Shown: positions 17,593-27,913 of the stretch, piece after piece
Layout: each line of letters begins with the position of its first letter
How positions within the stretch are numbered: position 1 is the stretch's first letter
Notes under the pieces: generated by a model
Seen by the model: only the letters and a program-made list of their open reading frames with translations
Database searches by the model: none
Told to the model about the DNA's origin: nothing
From: Prevotella sp. UBA1705
GTDB lineage: Bacteria > Bacteroidota > Bacteroidia > Bacteroidales > Bacteroidaceae
Length of the DNA stretch: 64,000 bases
Direction of reading: 5' to 3'
Assembly: GCA_002317385.1 (NCBI GenBank)
Contig: DCJH01000021.1
Span: 78,783-142,782, forward strand
Translations under genes and position numbers: made by a program

Positions 17593-17637
17593 AAGAATGG
17601 CAGACCTCCCATCATCTGGAAGTCTGCCATTCTTCTT
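17593..17637. terminator. Bidirectional terminator between the hypothetical gene and ddh
   Basis: AAGAATGGCAGAC pairs with GTCTGCCATTCTT, with further pairing inward (CTCC/GGAAG partly). TCTTCTTAT follows on the plus strand. It separates convergent genes. Confidence 0.88.
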
Positions 17638-17693
17638 ATATTCTATCGGCCACGACAAACGAGCCGAAAGATACTCTTGGGCCGTGGAAAACC

Positions 17694-18593
17694 TTATACC
17701 AGCGTGGCCACAATCTCTTCGCGGGTACCCGGCAGCATATCGATGACGGGTATCTCGGGCATGGTGTAGCAGCCCGGCTGCAGACGGAAGGAGGCACGAG
17801 CCACATTGACCAGCACCTGAGCGGTGAGCGCAGGGTTGTTGATACTCATGTTGAACTCCATGCGCTGGTTAGGAGTCTTGCCGCTCACACCCTTGCGCAC
17901 GAGGTTCACACCGTGCCCCATGTCGCGCACATCGTCTACCGATGCCACGGCAAACACATGGGTCTCGTCGTGGGCAAAATACGGATCGGCTTTGATATCG
18001 GCCGTCACATCCTCCAGTTTGGCACCCTCTTCGAGTTCCACATACACCATGCGACGATGGATGCTCTCACCCAATGGGATGGTCACAGAGAGCGCATTCT
18101 TCACGCCTTTCTTGCCGCGCACACACACGCTGTGGCCCATCGACATGCCCGGACCGAAGTTGGTGTAGCTCAATCCCTTGGGAGCGAGGCTCTCCATGAG
18201 TACGCGTACGATGGAGTCGGAGCCCGGATCCCAGCCGGCAGAGATGACACTCACGCGGCCTGTCTTCTTGCAGTTCTCCATCTGACGGGTGCGATATTCG
18301 AGAATAGAGGTGTGGATGTCGAAGCTATCCACGGTGTTGATGCCCATAGCCACAATCTTCTCGGCCTGCTCGGGGCACGAACGGGTCGGTGTAGCGAGGA
18401 TAGCCACGTCTACATCCTTCAGTTTGGCGATGTCGTCCACCACCTCATATGGGGTCAGTTCCAGGGGTTTGTCCTTGTCGCCCTGACGGCGAACGATACC
18501 TGCAATCTCGAAATCGGGGGCTGCCTCCAGTGCCTCAACACTGTAGCGACCAATGTTTCCGTAGCCTACTACGGCTGCTCTGATCTTCTTCAT
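17694..18593 (-). CDS. ddh: meso-Diaminopimelate D-dehydrogenase
   Basis: A 299-residue NADP-dependent enzyme that makes meso-diaminopimelate from tetrahydrodipicolinate in one step, giving both lysine and the peptidoglycan cross-link residue. The N-terminal Rossmann motif VVGYGNIG, the DSFDIH segment, and SAGWDPGSDS in the middle are family hallmarks. The frame extends 15 residues upstream, but the start at 18593 (MKKIRAAVVGYG) fits homologues and lies about 45 bp after a TAAATTTG promoter. It is transcribed toward the terminator at 17593. Confidence 0.95.
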   Translation of the reverse strand: MKKIRAAVVGYGNIGRYSVEALEAAPDFEIAGIVRRQGDKDKPLELTPYEVVDDIAKLKDVDVAILATPTRSCPEQAEKIVAMGINTVDSFDIHTSILEYRTRQMENCKKTGRVSVISAGWDPGSDSIVRVLMESLAPKGLSYTNFGPGMSMGHSVCVRGKKGVKNALSVTIPLGESIHRRMVYVELEEGAKLEDVTADIKADPYFAHDETHVFAVASVDDVRDMGHGVNLVRKGVSGKTPNQRMEFNMSINNPALTAQVLVNVARASFRLQPGCYTMPEIPVIDMLPGTREEIVATLV

Positions 18594-18635
18594 AAATCTA
18601 TTGGTTGTTAAAATGAGTCTTACAATACTGTGTTG

Positions 18636-18643
18636 CAAATTTA
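18636..18643 (-). promoter_or_regulatory. Promoter -7 element for ddh
   Basis: Minus-strand TAAATTTG followed by CAACAC, 42 bp from the chosen ddh start. It supports the shorter start over the 15-residue extension. The space from 18644 to 18907 holds no gene that I can support. Confidence 0.6.
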
Positions 18644-18907
18644 CATCATTTCCACGTAAAGACGTTTAGTTCTCACTCTTTTTAATCTAAAAAAACGAAA
18701 AAGATAACAGATTGAAAACAAAAACGCATTCCTGAGCACCAATTGTTCACCGCCAATGATGCTTTGGCAGGGCAATATGAAGAAATCGAAAGATAGGATT
18801 GGGCCAGCAGGCACGATGGACCGAAAGTGCCCTCATATTTGCGCCATGATGCAATATGGACGGGCCTCGTGCGTTATAAAGATGTATATATACCAAGTTA
18901 GATTCGA

Positions 18908-19528
18908 ATGATTGAATACATCAAGGGCGAGCTGGCAGAGCTTACGCCAGCATTGGCCGTGGTTGAAGCCGGCGGAGTGGGCTACGCGCTCAACATTTCG
19001 CTCAACACCTATAGCGGCATCCAAGGAAAGAAGGATGTCAAACTCTTTGTTCATGAGTCTATCCAGACGGGCGGTAGAGACGATAACTACACCCTCTATG
19101 GCTTTGCCTCCAAGCAGGAACGTGAGCTCTATCGCATGCTCATCACCGTTTCGGGCGTGGGTGCCAATACGGCACGCATGATGCTCTCTTCGCTCTCGCC
19201 CAAGGAACTCTGCAACGCCATTGCCAATGGCGATGAGAAACTCATCAAGAGCGTGAAGGGCATCGGTCTGAAGACGGCCCAGCGCATCATCGTAGATCTG
19301 CGCGACAAGATCATCAACTCGGGCGTGGCCGACGAGCTCCACGTGTCGCCCTCGGCTTCATCGGCACCGACTATCAACTCCGCCATTAAGGAAGAGGCTG
19401 TGTCGGCCATGACCATGCTCGGATTCTCTCCCGCTCCAGCAGCCAAGGTAGTGGACTCCATCCTCACCGAGCAGCCCGATATGCCGGTAGAGATGGTAGT
19501 GAAGGAGGCTCTGAAGCGCATCAAATAG
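18908..19528 (+). CDS. ruvA: Holliday junction DNA helicase subunit RuvA
   Basis: A 206-residue RuvA, which binds four-way DNA junctions and loads the RuvB motor. Domain I (OB fold) opens with MIEYIKGEL, domain II has the two helix-hairpin-helix motifs SGVGANTA and [10 protein letters not shown], and the C-terminal domain III (after about 155) that touches RuvB is present. It precedes sprA, an order conserved in many Bacteroidetes. RuvB and RuvC are not in the window. Confidence 0.95.
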   Translation: MIEYIKGELAELTPALAVVEAGGVGYALNISLNTYSGIQGKKDVKLFVHESIQTGGRDDNYTLYGFASKQERELYRMLITVSGVGANTARMMLSSLSPKELCNAIANGDEKLIKSVKGIGLKTAQRIIVDLRDKIINSGVADELHVSPSASSAPTINSAIKEEAVSAMTMLGFSPAPAAKVVDSILTEQPDMPVEMVVKEALKRIK

Positions 19529-19530
19529 AA

Positions 19531-19570
19531 GTCTCTCCCCGCCCTTCCTTGCATGGAAGGAGGGGGAGCC
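19531..19570 (+). repeat. Family A repeat, copy 6 (ruvA-sprA spacer)
   Basis: GTCTCTCCCC, CCTTCCTT, GCAT, GGAAGGAGGGGGAGCC: a perfect CTTCC/GGAAG-centred hairpin that fills most of the gap between ruvA and sprA. It lies 42 bp before the chosen sprA start. Confidence 0.75.
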
Positions 19571-19612
19571 ACAATACCAGATGAACCGATAAGTAACCGT
19601 TGGGGGATTGAA

Positions 19613-22600
19613 ATGAAATTAAGGCAAAACTATGTTTTCTCACTGATTGTGCTGGCCGTGACCATGGCCAGCTATGCCATCGGTGCGCCTTATTTTCAAG
19701 TAGACCCCCGAAGACAGAGCTCTCAGAGGACTCAGACCAATCGGACGAGTCAGACAAGTCAGGCTGGTCGGACCAATCAGACAGCCCTGACAAGTCAGCG
19801 GCAGCCCATACTCGACTCAGGAGACAGCATTCCCGACTCTCTGCTCCACCCCCGATGGAAGATTCAGCGCACCACCCCCATCACCTACGACGACCTCGAC
19901 CAGAGCGCCGTAGACCTGCAGCGCCCCGACGGACTGAAATATGAGGTGAGCTACAACGATACCATCGACCGCTACATCATCGGCACAAAGATAGGCACCA
20001 CCTACCTCGACGCCCCCATCATGATGACTCCTGCCGAGTATATGAAGTGGAGCGAGAAGCACGGGCGTGACGCTTTCTACCGCAGCAAGAACGATGAAAT
20101 ATACAAGAGGCAGGGCAAGGAGAAGTTCGATTTCACCGATATGCACTTCGACCTCGGACCTGCCGAGAAGATCTTCGGCCCCGGAGGCGTACGCATCAAG
20201 ACCCAGGGAACAGCCGAACTGAAATTTGGCGCCACCTTCAAGAGCATCGACAACCCCTCGCTGCCCATCCGAAACCGCAAGACGACAACGATGGATTTCG
20301 ACGAGAAGATTAATCTGAACGTCAACGGCAAGGTGGGCGACAAGGTGAACATGAACCTCAACTACAACACCGATGCCACCTTCGACTTCGACGCGCAGAA
20401 CATGAAGTTGAAGTACGACGGCAAGGAAGACGAGATCATCAAGCTGGTCGAGGCGGGCAATGTGTCGTTCCCAAGCAACTCCTCGCTCGTTCAGGGTGCC
20501 AGCAGTCTGTTCGGATTGCGCACCGACATGCAGTTTGGCAAACTCAAGCTGCAGCTCGTAGCCTCGCAGAAGAAAAGCTCATCGAAGAGCGTGTCGAGCC
20601 AGGGCGGCAAGCAACTCACCTCGTTTGAATTCGACGCTGCCGACTACGAGGAGAACCGACACTTCTTCCTCTCGCAGTATTTCCGCAGCCACTACGACGC
20701 GGGCATGAAGACACTGCCCAACCTCACCACCGGCGTGAGCATCAGCCGAGTAGAGATTTGGGTCACCAACAAGAACGGAACCACCACCAACACGCGCAAC
20801 ATCGTGGCGCTCACCGACCTCGGCGAGACCTCCCACGTGAGCAATCCACGGTGGACGGCGGGCGGAACACTGGTGCCTTCGAACAATGCCAATTCCGAAT
20901 ATTCTACCGTAGTGAACCAGCTTAGCGGCGCGCGCGATATCGATCAGACGTCTACCGTATTCGATGGGGCGGGCCTGGTGGGTGGCGTGGACTATGAGAA
21001 ACTGCAGAATGCGCGCCTCCTCAACTCCTCCGAATATACCTTGAACTCCGCCTTGGGCTATGTGTCGCTGCGCACTTCGCTGCAGACCGACCAGGTTTTG
21101 GCCGTGGCCTACGAGTACACCTACGGCGGACAGACCTATCAGGTGGGTGAGTTTGCCAGCGACAACACCGACGTGAACCAGGCGCTTTTCGTCAAGTCGC
21201 TGAAGAATACGAGCAACAATCCCACGCAGGGCAACTGGGGATTGATGATGAAAAACGTGTATTATCTGGCCTCGACGATAGAGAAAGACAAGTTCCGCTT
21301 GGATGTGAAGTACCAGAGCGACACCGCCGGCGTCTACCTTTCCTATATTCCCGAGCAGCAGGTGAAGAGCCAGACGCTCATCAAAGTGCTGGGCGCCGAC
21401 CGTCTGGATAATAACAACAAGGCCCACGCCAACGGTTATTTCGACTTTGTGGAGGGTTACACGGTGAACAACGGACGTGTGTTCTTCCCCGTGTCGGAGC
21501 CTTTCGGAAGCTATCTCTACAACTATCTCGTGGGCAAAGGCGTGAGCGATGCCACCGCCCGCAAGTATGCCTTCACCGAGCTCTACGACTCCACTAAAAC
21601 CGTGGCGAAGCAGATTGCCGAGAAAGATAAGTTCCTCTTGCAGGGCCAATATCGCGGCACGTCGGCCAATGTCATATCTCTCGGCGCCTATAATGTGCCG
21701 CAGGGGTCGGTGGTGGTCACCGCCGGCGGCGTGCGGCTCACCGAGGGTTCCGACTACTCGGTGGACTACAGTGCAGGCGAGGTGACAATCCTCAACCAGA
21801 GTATCCTTGATGCTGGCACCTCGGTCAACGTGTCGTTGGAGAGCCAATCGGAGTATTCGCAGGAGCGGAAAACCATGTTCGGCATGAACTGGCAGTACGA
21901 TTTCTCCAAGAATTTCCAGATTTCGGGAACGCTGCAGCACCTCACCGAGCAGGCCCTCACCACCAAGGTGGCCATGGGCAACGAGCCGCTCAACAACACG
22001 CTTTGGGGCTTCAACATCAACTGGAAGCACGAGAGCCAGTGGCTCACCAACATGCTCGACCGCCTGCCCCTGCTCCATCTCACCCAGCCCTCGCAGATTT
22101 CGTTCACCGGAGAGTTTGCCCAGCTCATTGCCGGGCAGAGTCACGGCGTGCAGGACAATGCCTCTTATATCGACGATTTCGAGGGAACGACCGACAAGAT
22201 CGATGTCTCCACGCCCACCAACTGGATTCTGTCGAGCGTGCCTTCGATGTTTGCCGAGAGCCAGGACCGCACCGGTCTCACCAGCGGATACAACCGTTCG
22301 CAGATGGCCTGGTACACCATCGACCCGCTGTTCACACGCCGGAGCAGCAGCCTCACGCCTGCCCACATCAAGAGCGACCTCGACCAGCTGAGCGACCCCT
22401 ACGTGCGTGAGGTCTACGTGCGTGAGCTTTATCCCAACCGCGACCAGAGTTCCTACTCCGGCGCTACCTCCACCCTACCCATTCTGAACCTCGCTTACTA
22501 TCCCAACGAGCGCGGACCCTACAACTTCAACCCCAACCTCACCGCGGCCGGACTGCTCAGCAACCCCTCCCAACACTGGGGCGGCATGATGCGAAAGCTC

Positions 22601-25600
22601 GATACCAACGACTTCGAGGCGGCCAATATCGAGTATGTGGAGTTCTGGATGATGGACCCGTTCATCAACAGCAGCAAGCAGGGCAACGCCTCGGCCTATG
22701 GCGGCGACTTCTACATCAACCTCGGAGAAGTATCTGAAGACGTGCTCCGCGACGGCAAGAAGTTCTACGAGAGCGGCCTCCCCGTAGACGGCACGAGCAG
22801 CTACACCACCACCCAGTGGGGCAAGATTCCCACGCAGGCCACGGTTACCTACGCTTTCGCCACGTCGGCATCGAGCCGCCAACTGCAGGACCTGGGCTAC
22901 AACGGACTGAACGATGCCGAGGAACAGCAGTTCAACTCCTATCAGGATTACCTCACGCAGCTGCAGGGAAAGGTGAATGCCGCCGTGTGGGATTCCATCT
23001 GGGCCGACCCCGCCCACGACGACTACCACTACTTCCGCGGCTCCGACTACGACCGCATGCAGGCCTCCATCCTTCGCCGCTACAAGTATATCAACAACCC
23101 GCAAGGCAACTCTCCGTCGACCGAAGACCGCACGGAGACCTACGATACATCCTACAAGACCACGCCCGACGTGGAAGATATTAATCAGGACTACACCCTG
23201 AACGAGTATGAGAAATACTATCAGTATCATGTTTCGGTGCGTCCCGAAGACCTCGTGGTGGGCAAAAACTTCATTGTCGACAAGCGCGAGACCTCGCCCA
23301 CGCTGCGCAATGGCACCACCGAGAAGATCACCTGGTATCTCTTCCGCATCCCCGTGGACGAGTATGAGAACCGAGTGGGCTCCATCTCCGACTTCTCCAG
23401 CATCCGCTTCATGCGCATGTTCCTCACCGGATTCGAGCATCCGGTGGTGATGCGCTTCGGCTCCTTGGACCTCGTCCGAGGCACATGGCGCGTGTATAAG
23501 CAGAATCTGAACAACGCCGCGGCACAGACAGGGTCGATGACCACGGCCTCGGTGAACATCGAAGAGAACAACGACAAGACCCCGGTGAACTACGTGCTGC
23601 CTCCCGGCATCACCCGCGAGCAGGACCCGACGCAGCCTCAGCTGGTGGAGGCCAACGAGCAGGCGCTCGACATCAACGTGGAGAACCTCTCGAACGGGGA
23701 GTCGAAATGCGTCTACAAGAACACCACCCTCGACCTGCGCCAGTACAAGCGCATCCAGATGTTTGTGCATGCCAACGCCCACGAACAGAACACCACGAAC
23801 CTCCAGGACGGACAGCTGGCCCTCTTCGTGCGCCTCGGTTCCGACTACAAGAGCAACTACTACGAGTATGAGATTCCGCTGCGACTCACGGCGCCGGGCC
23901 ACTACGACCGACTGTCGAGGGCCGATTGCATAGCCGTGTGGCCCGAGGAAAACATGCTCGACGTGCCGCTCTCGCTCTTCACCACGGTGAAGAAGGAGCG
24001 CAACAAGCAGAAGAGTCTGGGCCTCGCCTCGTTCAACCGGCCCTTCGAAGCCTACGACACCGACCACCCGCAGAATAAGGTTACGGTGATGGGAAACCCC
24101 ACCCTGGGCGAGGTGAAGACCATGATCATCGGCGTAAGAAACCTTGCCGCCGACCAGAAGAGCGGCGAGGTGTGGGTCAACGAGATGCGACTCAAGGAAT
24201 ATAACAACTCCGGAGGCTGGGCCGCCAACGGCAACCTGAACATGCAGCTCAGCGACCTGGGCTCGATGAACGTGCAGGGTCGCTACGTGACGCAGGGCTT
24301 CGGCGGACTCGAAGACGGCGTGGCCGCACGCTCGCAAGACGACAAGAGCAATGTCTCTGTGGTGACAAGCGTGGAGCTTGGCAAGTTCTTCCCCGACAAG
24401 GCCAAGGTGTCGGCACCGCTCTATTACAGCGTCTCGAAAGAGGTGGCGCGCCCGAAATACAACCCACTCGACACCGACATGGAGCTCAAGGACGCCCTGG
24501 AGGCCACCGCCTCACGCCGCGAGCGCGACTCGATAGAGAACATTGCTGTGACGAAGACCATCAACACCAACTTCTCGCTGTCCAATGTGAGGGTGGGAAT
24601 ACAGAACAAGCACCACCCCATGCCCTACGACCCGGCCAACTTCTCCTTCTTCTACAGCCACGCCCACACCCATACCCAGGGCGAGACCACGGTCTATGAG
24701 AACGAGGACAACTGGCGCGGCGGACTCAACTACAGCTGGACTCCGGTCTACAAGTCGTGGGAACCGTTCAAGAAGGTGAAGTCGAAGAGCAAGTGGCTGG
24801 ATATTGCCAAGCGCTTCGGACTGAACTGGTTGCCCCAGAGTGTGAACTTCAACACCGAGCTCACCCGCTCTTACTACGAGCTGCAGGAGCGCGACATGGA
24901 GGCCCTGGAGAACGCCGCCCTGCCGCTGGTATTCTCCGAACAGTTCCTCTGGAACCGCGAATTCCAGTTGCGCTGGGACCTCACGCGCAACCTGCACGCC
25001 AATTTCCAGAGCGCCACCCACGCCCAGGTGGAGGAGCCCTACACCCCGGTGAACCGAGACTTATACCCCACCCACTACGACGCATGGAAGGATTCGGTGT
25101 GGACAAGTATCCGCAACCTCGGCACGCCGCTCGACTATCAGCAAAACTTCACACTCTCCTACCAGTTGCCCCTCAACCTCATCCCCATATTTGATTGGAT
25201 GAACAGCGACGCCTCTTATAGCGCCACGTACAACTGGATACGCGGCACCGACCTCGAAGACGGTACCTCGCTGGGCAACACCATACAGAACAACCGACAG
25301 CTCAACGTGAACGGGGCGTTCGATTTCGTGAAGCTCTACAACCACATTCCATTCCTGCGCAAGGCCAACGAGCGCTTCGACCGACAGGCCTCGCAGGCCG
25401 AACAGAACCGCCGCAAGCAGCAGCGACAGACGGCCAAGGCCGAGAAGCAGAAGCAGGCAGAGGCCGAAGCCAAGGCCCGCCAGCAGGCCATAGCCGACGG
25501 CAAGGACCCCGACGAGGCCGTGAAGCAGCTCCGACTCAGCAACAAGCAGGCCGAACAGAAGAAGACGCAGCTGCCACTCAACAAGCGGTCGTTTGAGAAG

Positions 25601-27322
25601 GAGGTGACGCTCATGCCCGACACCACCGTCGTGGTGGCCCACGGCAAGAAGTCGCGCCGTCTCATCGTCTCGGCCAAGACCGAGGACGGCAAGCGCCTCA
25701 AGGTGAAGTTCAAGCGGATAGACGACAACAGCATACGCATCAAGAACAAGGTAGACTCGGCCCTGAAGGTGAAGATCACGGTGACAGCCAAGCCTGTTCC
25801 CGACGACCAGCGGTGGTACAAGGTGGCCCAGAGCATAGCCCGCGTGGCGATGATGGTGCGCAATGCCAGCCTCTCCTACCGCAACCAATACTCCATGTCG
25901 CTGCCTGGATTCATGCCCAACATAGGCGACGCGTTCGGCCAGACCAACCGCACGGCGGCCAATGCCCTATCGCCCGGACTCGACTTCGCGTTCGGACTGA
26001 CCGGCGACGGCTACATAGAGAAGGCCCGCCGCAACAACTGGTTGCTCATCAACGACAGCGTGGCCACGCCCGCCACAAGCAATCTGACCGAGGACTTGCA
26101 GCTGCGCATGACCCTCGAACCCATCAAGAACCTGAAGATAGACCTCAACGCAAGCCGCACCATGACCACGGCGCGCAGCGTGCAATACATGTATGAGGGC
26201 AATCCCACCACGCAGACCGGCACCTTCACCATGACCACCATCTCGCTCGGTTCGGCCTTCGAGGGCATGGGCAATGCCGGCAACGGATTCCGCAGTCCCA
26301 CGTTCGAGAAGTTCTGCAACTCGCTGGAGGGATTCCGCCAGCGCGTGGAGGCCCGCTACGCCGGCACCACCTATCCCAACGGAACGCTCTATGCCGGCAA
26401 GACTTTCGATGCGGCCAACGGCAGCGTGAACGGTTATTCGGCCGACGTCATGGTGCCCGCCTTCCTCGCCACCTATACCAGCATGGGCGGCAATGGGCTC
26501 AGCATCTTCCCCGCCCTCAGGCAGTTGCTACCCAACTGGACCGTGCACTACAGCGGCCTGAGCCAGCTGCCGTGGCTGCGCGACGTGTTCAAGAGCGTGA
26601 ACGTGAACCATAGCTACAAGAGCATCTTTGCCATAGGCTCCTACCAGAGCTACTCCACCTTTGTGCAACTCATGGGCCCAGGCATGGGATTCATCACCGA
26701 TGCCACGAGCGGCAACCCCATCCCCAACTCGATGTACAATGTCTCTACGGTGAGCATCAACGAGACTTTCTCGCCGCTGCTGGGCGTCGACGTCACGCTG
26801 CAAAACAACCTTACGGCCAAGTTGGAGTATCGGCAGACCCGCGTGCTCTCGCTCTCGATGACGAGCATCCAGGTGAACGAGGCGCTGAGCAAAGACTGGG
26901 TGCTGGGCTTCGGCTACAAGATCAACAATTTCAACCTATTCGGCCGACGCAACACGCGGCTCGTGAAGAGCGCCACCGGCAACCAGCGGGGCAACGCCAA
27001 CAACCGCAACAGCCAGACCACGACCACCTCGTCGGCCAGCAACAGCCGCGGCGGCGTGAACCACGACCTCAATCTTCGCCTCGACGTGTCCTATCGCAGG
27101 CAGGCCAGCATCACCCGCGACATTGCCACGATGACCTCTTCGGCCAGCAGCGGCAACACCGCTTTCAAGTTCTCCTTCATGGCCGACTACACGCTGTCGC
27201 GCTTGCTCTCGCTGAGTTTCTACCTCGACCGCCAGACCAACACGCCGTTGCTCAGCAGCAACAGCTATCCCACCACCACACAAGACTTCGGTCTGAGTGT
27301 CAAGTTCTCGCTCACGCGATAG
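19613..27322 (+). CDS. sprA: Type IX secretion system outer-membrane channel SprA (Sov)
   Basis: A 2569-residue protein, the size of SprA/Sov, the giant single-chain beta-barrel that forms the type IX secretion translocon. A signal peptide covers about residues 1-24. The N-terminal SprA motifs LGPAEKIFGPGGVRIKTQG and INLNVNGKVGDKV are clear, and the rest alternates short beta strands with Tyr/Asn-rich turns. A Lys/Gln/Ala-rich helical segment lies near residues 1923-1990. The frame extends 20 residues upstream, but MKLRQNYVFS at 19613 begins the signal peptide. The Gln/Ser/Thr-rich stretch just after the signal peptide looks repeat-derived (see findings). Confidence 0.96.
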   Translation: MKLRQNYVFSLIVLAVTMASYAIGAPYFQVDPRRQSSQRTQTNRTSQTSQAGRTNQTALTSQRQPILDSGDSIPDSLLHPRWKIQRTTPITYDDLDQSAVDLQRPDGLKYEVSYNDTIDRYIIGTKIGTTYLDAPIMMTPAEYMKWSEKHGRDAFYRSKNDEIYKRQGKEKFDFTDMHFDLGPAEKIFGPGGVRIKTQGTAELKFGATFKSIDNPSLPIRNRKTTTMDFDEKINLNVNGKVGDKVNMNLNYNTDATFDFDAQNMKLKYDGKEDEIIKLVEAGNVSFPSNSSLVQGASSLFGLRTDMQFGKLKLQLVASQKKSSSKSVSSQGGKQLTSFEFDAADYEENRHFFLSQYFRSHYDAGMKTLPNLTTGVSISRVEIWVTNKNGTTTNTRNIVALTDLGETSHVSNPRWTAGGTLVPSNNANSEYSTVVNQLSGARDIDQTSTVFDGAGLVGGVDYEKLQNARLLNSSEYTLNSALGYVSLRTSLQTDQVLAVAYEYTYGGQTYQVGEFASDNTDVNQALFVKSLKNTSNNPTQGNWGLMMKNVYYLASTIEKDKFRLDVKYQSDTAGVYLSYIPEQQVKSQTLIKVLGADRLDNNNKAHANGYFDFVEGYTVNNGRVFFPVSEPFGSYLYNYLVGKGVSDATARKYAFTELYDSTKTVAKQIAEKDKFLLQGQYRGTSANVISLGAYNVPQGSVVVTAGGVRLTEGSDYSVDYSAGEVTILNQSILDAGTSVNVSLESQSEYSQERKTMFGMNWQYDFSKNFQISGTLQHLTEQALTTKVAMGNEPLNNTLWGFNINWKHESQWLTNMLDRLPLLHLTQPSQISFTGEFAQLIAGQSHGVQDNASYIDDFEGTTDKIDVSTPTNWILSSVPSMFAESQDRTGLTSGYNRSQMAWYTIDPLFTRRSSSLTPAHIKSDLDQLSDPYVREVYVRELYPNRDQSSYSGATSTLPILNLAYYPNERGPYNFNPNLTAAGLLSNPSQHWGGMMRKLDTNDFEAANIEYVEFWMMDPFINSSKQGNASAYGGDFYINLGEVSEDVLRDGKKFYESGLPVDGTSSYTTTQWGKIPTQATVTYAFATSASSRQLQDLGYNGLNDAEEQQFNSYQDYLTQLQGKVNAAVWDSIWADPAHDDYHYFRGSDYDRMQASILRRYKYINNPQGNSPSTEDRTETYDTSYKTTPDVEDINQDYTLNEYEKYYQYHVSVRPEDLVVGKNFIVDKRETSPTLRNGTTEKITWYLFRIPVDEYENRVGSISDFSSIRFMRMFLTGFEHPVVMRFGSLDLVRGTWRVYKQNLNNAAAQTGSMTTASVNIEENNDKTPVNYVLPPGITREQDPTQPQLVEANEQALDINVENLSNGESKCVYKNTTLDLRQYKRIQMFVHANAHEQNTTNLQDGQLALFVRLGSDYKSNYYEYEIPLRLTAPGHYDRLSRADCIAVWPEENMLDVPLSLFTTVKKERNKQKSLGLASFNRPFEAYDTDHPQNKVTVMGNPTLGEVKTMIIGVRNLAADQKSGEVWVNEMRLKEYNNSGGWAANGNLNMQLSDLGSMNVQGRYVTQGFGGLEDGVAARSQDDKSNVSVVTSVELGKFFPDKAKVSAPLYYSVSKEVARPKYNPLDTDMELKDALEATASRRERDSIENIAVTKTINTNFSLSNVRVGIQNKHHPMPYDPANFSFFYSHAHTHTQGETTVYENEDNWRGGLNYSWTPVYKSWEPFKKVKSKSKWLDIAKRFGLNWLPQSVNFNTELTRSYYELQERDMEALENAALPLVFSEQFLWNREFQLRWDLTRNLHANFQSATHAQVEEPYTPVNRDLYPTHYDAWKDSVWTSIRNLGTPLDYQQNFTLSYQLPLNLIPIFDWMNSDASYSATYNWIRGTDLEDGTSLGNTIQNNRQLNVNGAFDFVKLYNHIPFLRKANERFDRQASQAEQNRRKQQRQTAKAEKQKQAEAEAKARQQAIADGKDPDEAVKQLRLSNKQAEQKKTQLPLNKRSFEKEVTLMPDTTVVVAHGKKSRRLIVSAKTEDGKRLKVKFKRIDDNSIRIKNKVDSALKVKITVTAKPVPDDQRWYKVAQSIARVAMMVRNASLSYRNQYSMSLPGFMPNIGDAFGQTNRTAANALSPGLDFAFGLTGDGYIEKARRNNWLLINDSVATPATSNLTEDLQLRMTLEPIKNLKIDLNASRTMTTARSVQYMYEGNPTTQTGTFTMTTISLGSAFEGMGNAGNGFRSPTFEKFCNSLEGFRQRVEARYAGTTYPNGTLYAGKTFDAANGSVNGYSADVMVPAFLATYTSMGGNGLSIFPALRQLLPNWTVHYSGLSQLPWLRDVFKSVNVNHSYKSIFAIGSYQSYSTFVQLMGPGMGFITDATSGNPIPNSMYNVSTVSINETFSPLLGVDVTLQNNLTAKLEYRQTRVLSLSMTSIQVNEALSKDWVLGFGYKINNFNLFGRRNTRLVKSATGNQRGNANNRNSQTTTTSSASNSRGGVNHDLNLRLDVSYRRQASITRDIATMTSSASSGNTAFKFSFMADYTLSRLLSLSFYLDRQTNTPLLSSNSYPTTTQDFGLSVKFSLTR
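19720..19800 (+). repeat. TCAGAC/GTCGGAC-type tandem repeat inside sprA
   Basis: Imperfect 9-10-bp units of the type TCAGACAAG, TCGGACGAG and TCGGACCAA run through codons about 36-63 of sprA and encode a Gln/Thr/Ser/Arg-rich linker. A short related tract (CCGACGAGTCGGACTGGTC) lies in noncoding DNA at 35267. The reading frame is kept. Confidence 0.65.
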
Positions 27323-27859
27323 TCTCGTCGGGGTGCCATCCATCCATTCTCAACATGCAATATTGTCAATAAAATTAGCGTCAAACCACGTCTTCCAGAC
27401 CTGGTGAGATAGAGACGCCAGCCCCTTCGGTGGGCCTCCTCTGGCGGGAGAAAATGCCTGTACATACCCATCGTTTCGCCATAAGGCCGTATTCGCTTGG
27501 CCGTTACTACCTTTTCGCATTCTGAAAAGGTAGTAATCACAGAGTGAAAACGGCCTTTTGATTTCACGAAAACATAGGAATCCACAAATCAAGAAGTGTC
27601 AACATTTTACAAGTATCTGTCTTATAGCCATTTGAAAAAGGCTCATTTTTCGCGTATTTCGCACTGGGATTTTCCTGTTACAGAATATCGCGAGCAGGCG
27701 AAGACAATATTCCTGATTTTTCATGGCATATTATAGGCTTCGGCATGAGGCCTCACCCCATAGGCAGCAGGCCCTGTGGCGAAGCCTCGCGCATGTTATT
27801 AGTTCATAAAAATAGGCAAGATATTGCCAACAATGCCCCGTAGTTTGGGGTAAATTTCG
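27323..27859. repeat. Gene-free region with nested palindrome, family C relative
   Basis: No gene is supported in this stretch. At 27484-27558 AAGGCCGT and ACGGCCTT form an outer pair around an inner 33-bp palindrome, TTACTACCTTTTC with GAAAAGGTAGTAA (27504-27536). The TACTACC/GGTAGTA core is shared with the compound repeats at 5851 and 46961. The rest is AT-rich and contains no clear terminator directly after sprA. Confidence 0.65.
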
Positions 27860-27867
27860 TAATTTTG
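27860..27867 (+). promoter_or_regulatory. Promoter -7 element for the PH-domain gene
   Basis: TAATTTTG followed by CAG, 47 bp before the ATG at 27914. It matches TAnnTTTG; the -33 region has no good TTTG at 20 nt. Confidence 0.5.
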
Positions 27868-27913
27868 CAGATTATAATGTGTTTTCCCCGCGGTGCGAGC
27901 ACCGCCTAACTCA

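Noticed and set aside
22475..24337. 620-residue minus-strand open frame inside sprA, with another at 20579-22366
   Set aside because: Both lie antisense to sprA, whose frame is intact and recognisable throughout.
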